A DNA stretch of 64,000 nt. It comes from Oryzomonas japonica. GTDB taxonomy: Bacteria; Desulfobacterota; Desulfuromonadia; Geobacterales; Pseudopelobacteraceae. This document shows positions 8,557-15,444 of the stretch, piece after piece. Each line of letters opens with the position of its first letter. Positions within the stretch are counted from its first letter, which is position 1. Location of the stretch: assembly GCF_008802365.1 (NCBI RefSeq), contig NZ_VZQZ01000004.1:271728-335727 (forward strand), in the 5' to 3' direction. A model generated the notes under the pieces. The model made no database searches, was not told where the DNA came from, and saw only the letters and a program-made list of their open reading frames with translations. The position numbers and the translations under genes were made by a program.

Positions 8557-8572
8557 TTTGCATTTTTGCGAA
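8557..8572. promoter_or_regulatory. TTTGCA-N4-TGCGAA palindrome (site D)
   Basis: Same motif with one mismatch in the right arm. A further half-site TTTGCAAA lies at 8543-8550. Its centre is about 197 bases upstream of the GG of the promoter at 8759. Confidence 0.6.
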
Positions 8573-8657
8573 ACGTCCGCCATAGCGACACATGCAGCCC
8601 GAACTTGCAGGATTATGGTCGTTTGTATCGTCCCATTGAGTAAAACGGGAAAGTTAT

Positions 8658-8673
8658 TTTGCAATACTGCAAA
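8658..8673. promoter_or_regulatory. TTTGCA-N4-TGCAAA palindrome (site E)
   Basis: A perfect copy, centred about 95 bases upstream of the sigma-54-type promoter at 8759. The distance repeats that of site C to its promoter (about 94). Confidence 0.75.
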
Positions 8674-8758
8674 ACAGACAGGAGAGGGGGTGTTGGCATA
8701 ACAAGGAGTAACACTTCGAAAACACGCATTATTTTTGTGATTACGGTATTATATAACG

Positions 8759-8775
8759 TTGGTATGTTTGTTGCT
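8759..8775 (+). promoter_or_regulatory. Putative sigma-54 (RpoN) promoter of the transporter gene
   Basis: TTGGTATG-TTTG-TTGCT: GG at 8761-8762 and GC at 8773-8774 separated by 10 bases. The -12 half (TTGCT) is consensus and the -24 half differs at two positions. Predicted start near 8786, 41 bases before the ATG. No convincing sigma-70 promoter was seen in the same gap. Confidence 0.65.
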
Positions 8776-8826
8776 GGTAGGTAGCCAAGAGCAAAATAAA
8801 TATAATAAAGAAATGAGGAGGAAGAA

Positions 8827-9456
8827 ATGAGCGACGTAAAACTGGGAAATCCTGCGGTTGTTGGCCTCGCTGGCTTTGGAATGACAACAATGGTGCTGCA
8901 ATGCCATAACCTGGGATGGTGCGGTATTGCCCCTGTCCTCTGGCTCGGACTCTGCTTCGGCGGCTCCGCTCAGCTCATCGCCGGCCTGATGGAATTTAAA
9001 ACCGGCAACAACTTCGGTTTTTGCGCCTTTACCGGGTATGGCGCTTTCTGGATCTCCCTGTGTCTGATGCTGATATTCGGAAAGAACCCGGACCTGGTCA
9101 AAGCCTATCCGACCCTCGCCTTCTCCGCAAACGATCTCGGCTTCTTCCTGGTAGCCTGGACCATCTTCACCTTCATCCTCTTCATCGCCTCAATGAAGCA
9201 CAACGCGACGCTGGCCTTCATCTTCCTCACCCTGCTCCTTGGCTTTATCGGTCTTGACCTGAAAGAACTTGCCGGCAGCGCCCTTGCCGGGACCTTCGCC
9301 GCTTACGACCTGCTTATCTGCGCCTTTTCCGCGCTGTACCTGATGGCGGTTGCCGTGTATGGCGAATCCGGCATTAAGCTCCCTGTCGGCGAGGCCTGGA
9401 TCAAGGAAAAGGCGCAAGCTGAGGAAAGCCTCGCTGCCAGTAAGGTTACCGCATAA
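8827..9456 (+). CDS. Acetate/succinate-type transporter (AceTr, GPR1/FUN34/SatP family)
   Basis: 209 residues with six hydrophobic spans, the family length. The family signature NP-x-x-x-G-L is present at the start (GNPAVVGLAGFGMTTM, residues 7-22). Family members (SatP of E. coli, Ato/Ady in fungi) move acetate and succinate across the inner membrane, probably with protons. GAGGAGGAAGAA precedes the ATG. The gene is followed by a clear terminator and preceded by a sigma-54-type promoter and two palindromes, so it forms its own transcription unit. Acetate is a main carbon and electron source in Geobacter relatives, which fits elaborate control. Confidence 0.88.
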   Translation: MSDVKLGNPAVVGLAGFGMTTMVLQCHNLGWCGIAPVLWLGLCFGGSAQLIAGLMEFKTGNNFGFCAFTGYGAFWISLCLMLIFGKNPDLVKAYPTLAFSANDLGFFLVAWTIFTFILFIASMKHNATLAFIFLTLLLGFIGLDLKELAGSALAGTFAAYDLLICAFSALYLMAVAVYGESGIKLPVGEAWIKEKAQAEESLAASKVTA

Positions 9457-9520
9457 GCATCTCCTTCCGGCTGCATCCTCGAAGCGGCCGTCGTAGAACC
9501 ATCCATATTGTGAATAGTTT

Positions 9521-9556
9521 GATGGGCCATGGCAACCACCATGGCCCATCTTCTTT
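9521..9556 (+). terminator. Terminator after the acetate transporter
   Basis: GATGGGCCATGG (9521-9532) pairs perfectly with 9539-9550 around a six-base loop; TTCTTTGT follows. The pairing is bidirectional. The rest of the gap up to 9708 shows nothing recognisable. Confidence 0.75.
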
Positions 9557-9708
9557 GTGCACATCAGGAGCGAGCGAATACTGCCGAGGCTTGCGATCAT
9601 TGAAGGGCAGAGTAATTGCTGTCCACTACTTGGAGGTATTGAACGGGCGGGTTCTCGATCTGTCTGGAGGTGATGGCAGGCTGGAACGAACCGGCCAGGG
9701 CCGGTCGG

Positions 9709-10170
9709 CTACCACAGGTAAATGGATTTGTTGTCGAAGTAGCGCCGGTTGAGATACAGGAACACGTTCAGCATCAGGAACAGAACGAACACACTGAAAG
9801 CATTGAGGCGGTAGTGGTGGTCGGGGACGATGGCCCCCGAAGTTGTGACGATCTGCTGGACGGGAAGGAGAAAGAGGTTGGCGATCCCATTAAAGCTGTT
9901 GATAAAATTGTAGGCGATGAGCAGCCAGAGGGTGAGCCGCTGCCGCTTCAGGATTCCGGCAATGAGGTATAAAGAGATGATACTGTCGGCAAAGGTTAAG
10001 GATTCGCTGGCATCCCCCGAGTATAGTTTCCCCATAAAGGGGAACGGTTCACCGAGGTGGGAAAGAGTCAAGAGCATGGAAAAGAGATAGACGCCGACCA
10101 GGGGGGCCAGCACAAAGTGCCTCCACCTCTCATCCGACACTACCACAGCCTTGTGATCGGTCTCTTTCAA
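9709..10170 (-). CDS. Four-span membrane protein, unknown function
   Basis: 153 residues with hydrophobic segments about 21-37, 62-74, 79-102 and 122-142 and short charged ends. The segment between spans carries SDERWRHFVLAP and SGDASESLTFAD. The size and topology resemble small uncharacterised (DUF-type) inner-membrane proteins; no family is recognised. It stands alone at the left edge of the accessory region, with a 412-base gap upstream. The start at 10170 follows AGGAGAGCACC-like sequence on the minus strand. Confidence 0.65.
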   Translation of the reverse strand: MKETDHKAVVVSDERWRHFVLAPLVGVYLFSMLLTLSHLGEPFPFMGKLYSGDASESLTFADSIISLYLIAGILKRQRLTLWLLIAYNFINSFNGIANLFLLPVQQIVTTSGAIVPDHHYRLNAFSVFVLFLMLNVFLYLNRRYFDNKSIYLW

Positions 10171-10402
10171 GGTGCTCTCCTTTATCTGTCCGTTGATGCG
10201 GGGAATGCACCTGCAGGGGCCATTACCGGCACGCCCGGTCTGCTCGACAGCCGATACGCTCTCTTCTACGGCATTCTCAAAAACAAATCAACGGAAAACT
10301 AACAGAATACCGGGCCTCGCGTAAGATGCGTTCACCATTTGCCTTCAATGGTAGGATAGTTTGGGAAATGTCAAAGTGGTGAGTTTGTGAGGGGAGGGCA
10401 GA

Positions 10403-10495
10403 GCGCCTCGACGTCTGGATGGGCCGAAAATACGGTTTCTACGGTCGGGCTGAGAAGTTTATTCTGGCTGCAATCAAGGTGGGCTCGTTTGGTTT
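10403..10495 (-). pseudogene. Decayed 5' fragment of a second phosphatase-like gene
   Basis: Read on the minus strand this stretch matches the beginning of the intact phosphatase gene at 14681. Over 71 aligned bases (10402-10472) I count 12 differences, most at third codon positions, and the translation keeps CSQNKLLSPTVE against CSQNKLRSPTAE in the intact copy. The start codon and about 13 bases around it are missing, the catalytic Arg of C-x5-R is Leu, and similarity stops after about 24 codons. Upstream non-coding sequence (CCCACCTTGA region) is also shared. The pattern of synonymous changes says it was once a working gene. The remaining gap 10171-10582 holds this, the hairpin at 10517, and nothing else I can name. 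Confidence 0.75.
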
Positions 10496-10516
10496 GCCGT
10501 AACTGAGGCCGTATTG

Positions 10517-10565
10517 GAGAGTAACCCTTGAAAATGGAATTTTCCCCTTTTCAAGGGTTACCCTC
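10517..10565. repeat. Long inverted repeat downstream of the SnoaL-kinase gene
   Basis: Arms 10517-10534 and 10548-10565 pair at 17 of 18 positions around a 13-base loop. It lies just after the stop of the minus-strand gene at 10583 and may stabilise or end its transcript, though no strong T-run follows. Confidence 0.6.
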
Positions 10566-10582
10566 TAACGGATCTCTTCCTT

Positions 10583-11458
10583 TTATGTATGTCGAATAAC
10601 GTTGAAGCCTTCATCCGGTGATGGTGGGACAAAGTAGTGGGTGATTTCATCAAATTCATTGTCACTCACCATAAATGGATGTGAACTGGCAGCATTGCGT
10701 TCATGCAAACGAGCCTTGCACGTTTCATCCGGGGCATCAAGATAGTGAAGTTCATGGGCGACATCAGCCTTCTCGAATAGAGCCTTTGCCCATTGTCTAC
10801 TGGTTGGCGTGTTTGCCGGAAAATCGAGCACGACGGACAGCCCTGCTTGTAATAGCGCAGCAATATGGCCGGCAAGCGCCTTGCGAAATCGCCCGGTGCA
10901 GCGTACGTAGTCGGAAAGGTTATTGATCTCGTCGGCATAAATCTGTGAGAGCCAATCGTCTTCACTGACCAGGATGGTTTTAGCGTTGGCGGCCAACCGG
11001 TGCGCAAGGGTTGATTTTCCCGCCCCAATTTTCCCACACACCAGATAGAGGACTGGTGCAGACTCAGGTCGTATCAGTTCCGTCCCGTACGAATTATCCA
11101 CGACACAGCGCCAGACGCCTTCTGTGTCCCGTTTGAAAACGTATGTGGCGTGCCTCTCCATGGCAAAGGCTTCACCGCTGCTCTGCTTTCCGCTGAGAAG
11201 TGTCTGTGCTAAAACGAGGGCACTAGTGCCACCTTCGATGACAGACATATCTCCTTGCTTCACCACGAGGCTATGATTGAAATACTCCGAAATGGCAACA
11301 AATGCAGCGCGGATTTGCTGCTTTCCGGTGACATTCAAGCCTGGACGCACGACAAGGGTGGCATCCTCGGCGTAAAAGTCCATCAGAGCGTCAAAATCTT
11401 CACGATTTATGGCGCTGTCTGCTGATTCAATGACCTGATTGAGTTCGTGTGGCTGCAT
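10583..11458 (-). CDS. Fusion of a SnoaL/NTF2-like domain and a P-loop kinase domain
   Basis: 291 residues in two parts. Residues 1-130 are a SnoaL/DUF4440-type cone fold (start HELNQVIESADSAINREDFDALMDFYAEDATL; later VFKRDTEGVWRCVVDNSYG). From about residue 134 follows an AAA_33/zeta-toxin-like kinase with the Walker A CGKIGAGKST near 141-150, VSEDDW, and VVLDFPANT as the Walker B-type strand. Such kinases phosphorylate small molecules (for example antibiotics, sugars or nucleosides). SnoaL domains usually bind or isomerise small ligands, so the fusion suggests a small-molecule modifying enzyme; the substrate is unknown. It sits downstream of a terminator-like leader (11502-11531). Confidence 0.78.
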   Translation of the reverse strand: MQPHELNQVIESADSAINREDFDALMDFYAEDATLVVRPGLNVTGKQQIRAAFVAISEYFNHSLVVKQGDMSVIEGGTSALVLAQTLLSGKQSSGEAFAMERHATYVFKRDTEGVWRCVVDNSYGTELIRPESAPVLYLVCGKIGAGKSTLAHRLAANAKTILVSEDDWLSQIYADEINNLSDYVRCTGRFRKALAGHIAALLQAGLSVVLDFPANTPTSRQWAKALFEKADVAHELHYLDAPDETCKARLHERNAASSHPFMVSDNEFDEITHYFVPPSPDEGFNVIRHT

Positions 11459-11501
11459 CGATACACTCCTGTGTTTTTTGAAATTACCCAGGAAGCGGAA
11501 A

Positions 11502-11531
11502 TAAAAAAACCCGCCTCCGTGGGGGCGGGTT
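11502..11531 (-). terminator. Intrinsic terminator / possible attenuator in the leader of the SnoaL-kinase gene
   Basis: On the minus strand AACCCGCC pairs with GGCGGGTT around an 8-base centre, and a run of seven T follows (plus-strand A at 11503-11509). It ends about 44 bases before the start codon at 11458. It either stops a short upstream transcript or attenuates this gene. Confidence 0.8.
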
Positions 11532-11552
11532 GCTTATATTATCTGACAACGT

Positions 11553-11594
11553 GCGCTATCCCACCATTTTGGAAATGGTGGAAATAATCAGCGC
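11553..11594 (-). other. Nested hairpin upstream of the attenuator-like terminator
   Basis: Outer arms GCGCT/AGCGC (11553-11557, 11590-11594) enclose an inner 9-base perfect stem (11561-11569 with 11573-11581) with a three-base loop. With the terminator at 11502 it forms a structured leader of about 140 bases. The remainder of the gap 11459-11837 has no gene I can support. Confidence 0.5.
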
Positions 11595-11837
11595 AGTGTA
11601 AAATTCGTGACGGTTCATTTTTTTATGCTAACACGACAGAGGATTGTTTTGCCAACCTTTTATTGGACCCCTTGGCACAATATGGGGGGAGCCCTTGAAA
11701 AGCAGTATTATCGAGGGCAGGCCACCTCGCGGCTCTTTGTTGTCTCCATCCATATTTTTAGCGGTGATGAGGTTTGTGAGGGCAGGCCTGCGCCTCCCCA
11801 ACAAACGGACGTTTCCTCTCCCAGCGGGGGAGAGGAG

Positions 11838-12254
11838 CTATTTCCTCCGCTGTTTTTTGTAGAATGCCAGAAACTCGCTTGGAGAAAGAACCGTTACCCC
11901 CTGGCATAGTTCAGGCGGGAAATGTATCCGGTTCCCGGTGACGATACATATTGCCTGGGAGGCCATGGCAACTTCCAGGAACGGTTCGTCGTCGATGTCG
12001 GGTAGGGATTGGGTGAGTGGCGAGGAGGCTACCGTGAGTCCTCGGTATTCGATCTGGTCGAGGAGGGCCGCAACCTTGTCTTTGTCGAACTTGAACTTGG
12101 GGCGGTCGAGCACTTCCTGATATTCGGTCAGGATGCGGGCATCCAGGGCAAGGGTCAGTTCACCCGAAGAAACCATGCGGACTATTTCCCCGCACGGCCC
12201 GAACGGCGACAACAGCCCGGCGACAAGGACGTTGGTGTCGAGAACGATGTTCAC
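11838..12254 (-). CDS. PIN-domain toxin (putative toxin-antitoxin ribonuclease)
   Basis: 138 residues of the COG1569/TIGR00305 PIN family. The acidic metal-binding set is visible: LDTNVLVAGL at the start, E in ILTEYQEVL, D/E in PDIDDEPFLEVA near residue 87-98, and TGN near residue 108. PIN toxins are Mg-dependent ribonucleases that cut RNAs and slow growth. The start overlaps the end of the antitoxin gene by four bases, the standard order antitoxin then toxin. Which RNA is cut is unknown. Confidence 0.88.
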   Translation of the reverse strand: MNIVLDTNVLVAGLLSPFGPCGEIVRMVSSGELTLALDARILTEYQEVLDRPKFKFDKDKVAALLDQIEYRGLTVASSPLTQSLPDIDDEPFLEVAMASQAICIVTGNRIHFPPELCQGVTVLSPSEFLAFYKKQRRK

Positions 12255-12544
12255 CGCGCTGACGTGCGCTTTTGTCGGACAGCTTTGATCTCGGCGTTGA
12301 TCTCATCCATGGTTATCCGGTCCGCTCCCTGGTCAACGGAACTGCGCTGAAGCGCTGCAACCGCCTCGACGGCCCGCGCCTGGCGGAATGCCGACAGGGA
12401 TTCTTCGAGGTTCGACTCGCTGATCGCCGCAAGGATAGCTATGGGCCTGCCATTGCTGGTAATGATCATTTCCCGTTCTTCCGGGAGATCTTTCCATATC
12501 TGGGCCGATTTGCCCCGCAGGTCGCGCACGCTTAAAAATTTCAT
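12251..12544 (-). CDS. PHD/YefM-type antitoxin
   Basis: 97 residues. The N-terminal half is a typical Phd/YefM DNA-binding fold (MKFLSVRDLRGKSAQIW, then EREMIITSNGRPIAILAAI), and the charged C-terminal half is the likely toxin-binding tail. Such antitoxins neutralise the partner PIN protein and repress their own operon, usually more tightly when bound to toxin. GGAGGGCAATCATC is upstream of the ATG. A promoter-like pair lies directly upstream at 12566-12594. Confidence 0.88.
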   Translation of the reverse strand: MKFLSVRDLRGKSAQIWKDLPEEREMIITSNGRPIAILAAISESNLEESLSAFRQARAVEAVAALQRSSVDQGADRITMDEINAEIKAVRQKRTSAR

Positions 12545-12565
12545 GATGATTGCCCTCCTTTGTGT

Positions 12566-12594
12566 CTATAATTATGCCCGCAATTGTCACTCAA
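12566..12594 (-). promoter_or_regulatory. Putative promoter of the toxin-antitoxin pair
   Basis: On the minus strand TTGAGT (12594-12589), a 17-base spacer and TTATAG (12571-12566). The -10 region overlaps the near-palindrome ATAATTAT, a possible antitoxin operator. Confidence 0.45.
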
Positions 12595-12668
12595 AGCAAA
12601 TGGACTTTTCTGTAGTCATGTTTGTTAGATCAATAAGGACCGATGTTGAATGTGTCCGCCCTTGGGAA

Positions 12669-13481
12669 CTACAGGGTTTGTCTCGCTGCCTGCACATACT
12701 GCCCCGGTGGTGAACCAAGGGCATGGCGAAACATGTCGATAAACGCGCTGAGGCTCCCGTATCCCAGGTCAAAGGCCACGCTTGTCACGCTATGGCCTTT
12801 GCCAAGGCGTTTCACCGCCTCTTGCAGAATGAGCCTTTTCCGCCACGTTCCAAATGTCAGCCCGGTCTCGCGCACAAAAAGGCGCGCCAAGGTTCGTGAG
12901 CTTGCACCCGCAATAATGGCCAGTTCGTCAATAGCCCTTTTGTCGCCTGGGTTGCTTAGCAAAAAATCCATGGCCCTCTGAAGCCGTTCATCTTGCCCCA
13001 TGGGCAGACGGAGGTCTGTCGGTTCCATGCTTCGCAATTCGTCGATAATCACCATCATCAACCGGTACCCGGCACTGTCTGACTCATAGGTATCCCCAAC
13101 CTTCACAGATTCCAGAATCAATTCGCGCAACAGCGGGGAAACCTTTAAGACTTTGCATTCATTGGGTAGGACTCGGGAGACGGATTGGTCGATGAAGAGA
13201 TTACGCAGTGAGGCGTCACCGGGAAAATATACCTCATGTTCCACCTCGGGCGGAACCCATACCGCTTGCGAAGGGGGCACCACCCAAATATCACGACTGC
13301 AAATAACCCGCATCACCCCCCTGCTGGCAAATATCAGTTGCCCGCGCGGATGGGCATGGGGTGCCGCGCAGCCGGCCCGATGAACCTCCATGGCAAATGG
13401 AATGACCGGCAAAGCGGGATTGACGATGTAGCCGATTTCGATAGGGGATAATTTTGTCAGTTTTGAGACATCCATTGTCAT
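12669..13481 (-). CDS. AraC-family transcriptional regulator with cupin-type sensor domain
   Basis: 270 residues from the ATG at 13481. Residues 20-150 look like an AraC cupin sensor (HRAGCAAPHAHPRGQLIFASRGVMRV; PPSQAVWVPPEVEHEV). Two helix-turn-helix motifs follow at about 180-265, with RAIDELAIIAGASSRTLARLF and the signature SVTSVAFDLGYGSLSAFIDMFRHALGSPPGQY. This is the YidZ/NimR-like arrangement used by small-molecule-sensing repressors and activators. The ribosome site is poor. It is divergent from the methyltransferase at 13551 with only 69 bases between, so it probably controls that gene and itself; the signal is unknown. Confidence 0.88.
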   Translation of the reverse strand: MTMDVSKLTKLSPIEIGYIVNPALPVIPFAMEVHRAGCAAPHAHPRGQLIFASRGVMRVICSRDIWVVPPSQAVWVPPEVEHEVYFPGDASLRNLFIDQSVSRVLPNECKVLKVSPLLRELILESVKVGDTYESDSAGYRLMMVIIDELRSMEPTDLRLPMGQDERLQRAMDFLLSNPGDKRAIDELAIIAGASSRTLARLFVRETGLTFGTWRKRLILQEAVKRLGKGHSVTSVAFDLGYGSLSAFIDMFRHALGSPPGQYVQAARQTL

Positions 13482-13550
13482 AATATAGCAAGACAGCCAT
13501 TGTCTCCACAAGCTATAATCCGCCAATACAATCCTCGGGGAGGCTTCAGC

Positions 13551-14324
13551 ATGAATTATGGAATTAAACAGGCTCACGAATCGAACATCATCGAGCAGTT
13601 CTCCCGCCAAGCCATTCCATTTACCCGGGTCCCCGGTCACTATGATGCGATGCAAATCCTGATCGAGTTGTCCGGGGTGCACCGTGACGATACGGTATTG
13701 GATGTGGCATGCGGGCCGGGCATGGTTGCATGTGAGTTTGCCCGGCACGCTCGGCATGTGACCGGCATCGATATCACGCCGGCTATGATCGAGCAGGCGG
13801 CACAACGCCAACAGGAACAGAAGCTGGATAACCTGGCATGGGACAGGGGTAATGCCATACCGCTGCCCTATGCCGACAACTCGTTTTCATTGGTGATCAC
13901 CCGATACAGTTTCCACCATTTGTTGGCGCCGGAAGAGGCGTTGGCGGAAATGATGAGGGTGTGCGCGCCGGGGGGGCGGGTCATGGTTGCGGATGTTGCG
14001 GTTGAATCCGCGAAAGCAGCAGCGTATGACCGCCTGGAAATGCTGAGAGACCCTTCCCATACCCACGCTTTAACCCAGGAAGCGTTTGCCGCGCTGTTCC
14101 GGAATTCCGGCTTGGCGGATTGTCGCCAGAGCGCCTATGGCGTCGATATAGAGCTGGAGACCCAGTTGAAAGCGTCGTTTCCCAAACCGGGCGACGAGGA
14201 GGTGCTGCGGAACATGGTCACAGACGACGTGGGCGTTGACGCTCTCGGCATCAATGCCCGGAGGGTGGACGGCAGTGTTGTCTATACCGTGCCTATCGCT
14301 GTGTATGTGGGCAGGAAGAGGTGA
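13551..14324 (+). CDS. Class I SAM-dependent methyltransferase (UbiE-like)
   Basis: 257 residues from the ATG at 13551, with GGGGAGG 8 bases upstream. Motif I VLDVACGPGMVACEFA is near residue 46, followed by VTGIDITPAMIEQA and ITRYSFHHLLAPEEAL, typical of the UbiE/Coq5-like group that methylates quinone rings or other small molecules. The C-terminal third is unusual for UbiE and probably binds the substrate. Divergent from an AraC regulator, it is a likely regulator-enzyme pair that acts on a xenobiotic or signal, as inference. Confidence 0.82.
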   Translation: MNYGIKQAHESNIIEQFSRQAIPFTRVPGHYDAMQILIELSGVHRDDTVLDVACGPGMVACEFARHARHVTGIDITPAMIEQAAQRQQEQKLDNLAWDRGNAIPLPYADNSFSLVITRYSFHHLLAPEEALAEMMRVCAPGGRVMVADVAVESAKAAAYDRLEMLRDPSHTHALTQEAFAALFRNSGLADCRQSAYGVDIELETQLKASFPKPGDEEVLRNMVTDDVGVDALGINARRVDGSVVYTVPIAVYVGRKR

Positions 14325-14357
14325 GGGGCGGATGGATCATTGGAGCTGGTCTCCCCC

Positions 14358-14681
14358 TCAAATCCTGACATACCGAGGCACTTTGGCCTCCAGTATCCTG
14401 ATAAGTTCCGGGTCCATGTACGCGTAGTTATCCGGGATATCCAGGACAACCAGCCTCGTCGTCTTGAACGCGGCTTTGAACCTGCGCGCCAACTTGTCCC
14501 GGTGGATTCTTTCCATGCAGAAAACCACATCGGCCCATTCGATCACATCAGCGGATATTGGGGTTACGGCGTCATTGTTCGTGCCTGCCGAAAGCGCCTC
14601 GACGCCTGGGTAGGCTGAGAAGACGGCCTCTGCGGTGGGGCTGCGAAGCTTATTCTGGCTGCATACAAAAAGGAGATTCAA
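14358..14681 (-). CDS. Low-molecular-weight protein tyrosine phosphatase-like protein
   Basis: 107 residues, shorter than the usual 150 of the family, as in the COG4551-type short group. The catalytic loop C-x5-R is present as VCSQNKLRS at residues 6-14, and a likely general-acid Asp is in DIPDNY near residue 82. The start is a TTG at 14681; no clear ribosome site is seen. A diverged fragment of a second copy lies at 10403-10495. The physiological target, a phosphotyrosine protein or other phosphoester, is unknown. Confidence 0.8.
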   Translation of the reverse strand: MNLLFVCSQNKLRSPTAEAVFSAYPGVEALSAGTNNDAVTPISADVIEWADVVFCMERIHRDKLARRFKAAFKTTRLVVLDIPDNYAYMDPELIRILEAKVPRYVRI

Positions 14682-14697
14682 GGTGGGCGCTTGGTTT
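14594..14697 (-). repeat. Right member of a diverged direct repeat (with 10403-10495)
   Basis: The 5' end of the phosphatase gene and about 16 bases upstream resemble the remnant at 10403-10495 in the same orientation. The two copies flank the SnoaL-kinase, toxin-antitoxin, AraC and methyltransferase genes (about 4.1 kb). Confidence 0.6.
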
Positions 14698-14754
14698 ATG
14701 GGAGCGGTGTTTTTCAGCTATCTGTGCCAAATTCGCGATCTTTGATATAAATAT

Positions 14755-15393
14755 CTAATGAACGTAAGGCGCTGGTTCGCTTGTCTTTTGGGGCTCCCAT
14801 GAAATTGCTAGAGATTCCGACTGTTTGACTTGGTCTGCTGACAGTCTGGCTTTGAGTTTCGATTTGTGCCCTGGCGGATCACTTAGTACCCATTGGCAGA
14901 GCGAAACATTCTGGCACCTCTTTGCCGCATCTTGGGCCAATAGCATCCACTTTAGCCCTTCGACATCATTTTGAGGCTGGACATATTGATTTGAATACAG
15001 GCTCGCCAAGTTATACTGTGACTGCATATATCCTCTTTCTGCTGCCATCATATAAAAATCGTAGGCTTTCGTAAGATTCCTGTTTAAGCCATTTTTACCA
15101 TACTCGTATGAAACGCCGACATTATGGCAAGCAGGTTGACTACCGAGTTTGCAAGCCCGTTCATACCATGAAGCTGGACTCCCGAAAATATTTACCTGCA
15201 CTCGCCCTTCTTCCAGTAAACGCCCAAGTTTCAATGCAGCAGAAGCATCACCTTGCTCTGCCCCTGCTTTATACAGCATGGCCGCATTTTCAGGGTGTCC
15301 CGTTCGCAAAGCTGCATCACCTGGGGTGTGGGCACAGCCAATGAGAGAAGTATACAACGACATGAATATAAAAGACTGGACTAGGTTTCTCAT
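14755..15393 (-). CDS. Sel1-repeat lipoprotein
   Basis: 212 residues. The first 20 residues are a signal peptide ending in the lipobox LIGC, so Cys20 would be lipidated and the protein anchored in a membrane facing the periplasm. Sel1-type tandem repeats fill the rest: units beginning AAMLYKAGAEQGDASAALKLG, ASWYERACKLGSQPACHNVGV, AYDFYMMAAERGYMQSQYNLA and GLKWMLLAQDAAKR. Sel1 proteins are protein-protein scaffolds. Its function here is unknown and the neighbours give no clue. Base composition is more AT-rich than that of the surrounding core genes, consistent with transfer. Confidence 0.8.
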   Translation of the reverse strand: MRNLVQSFIFMSLYTSLIGCAHTPGDAALRTGHPENAAMLYKAGAEQGDASAALKLGRLLEEGRVQVNIFGSPASWYERACKLGSQPACHNVGVSYEYGKNGLNRNLTKAYDFYMMAAERGYMQSQYNLASLYSNQYVQPQNDVEGLKWMLLAQDAAKRCQNVSLCQWVLSDPPGHKSKLKARLSADQVKQSESLAISWEPQKTSEPAPYVH

Positions 15394-15444
15394 TTGATTT
15401 CGTTCCGGTAATTTCCAAACCTCTGTATCGTTGCTATAAACCTA

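Noticed and set aside
11660..11680. TTGGCACAATATGGGG as a sigma-54 promoter
   Set aside because: The second element is GG, not GC, at the required distance, and no gene follows on that strand.
11607..11909. Plus-strand frames near 11.6-11.9 kb
   Set aside because: No ribosome site or motif, and they run into the PIN gene on the other strand.
10403..14697. Recent site-specific direct repeats of an integrated element
   Set aside because: The two copies differ at 12 of 71 bases with a synonymous pattern, so they are diverged gene copies, not freshly made target repeats; no integrase is present.
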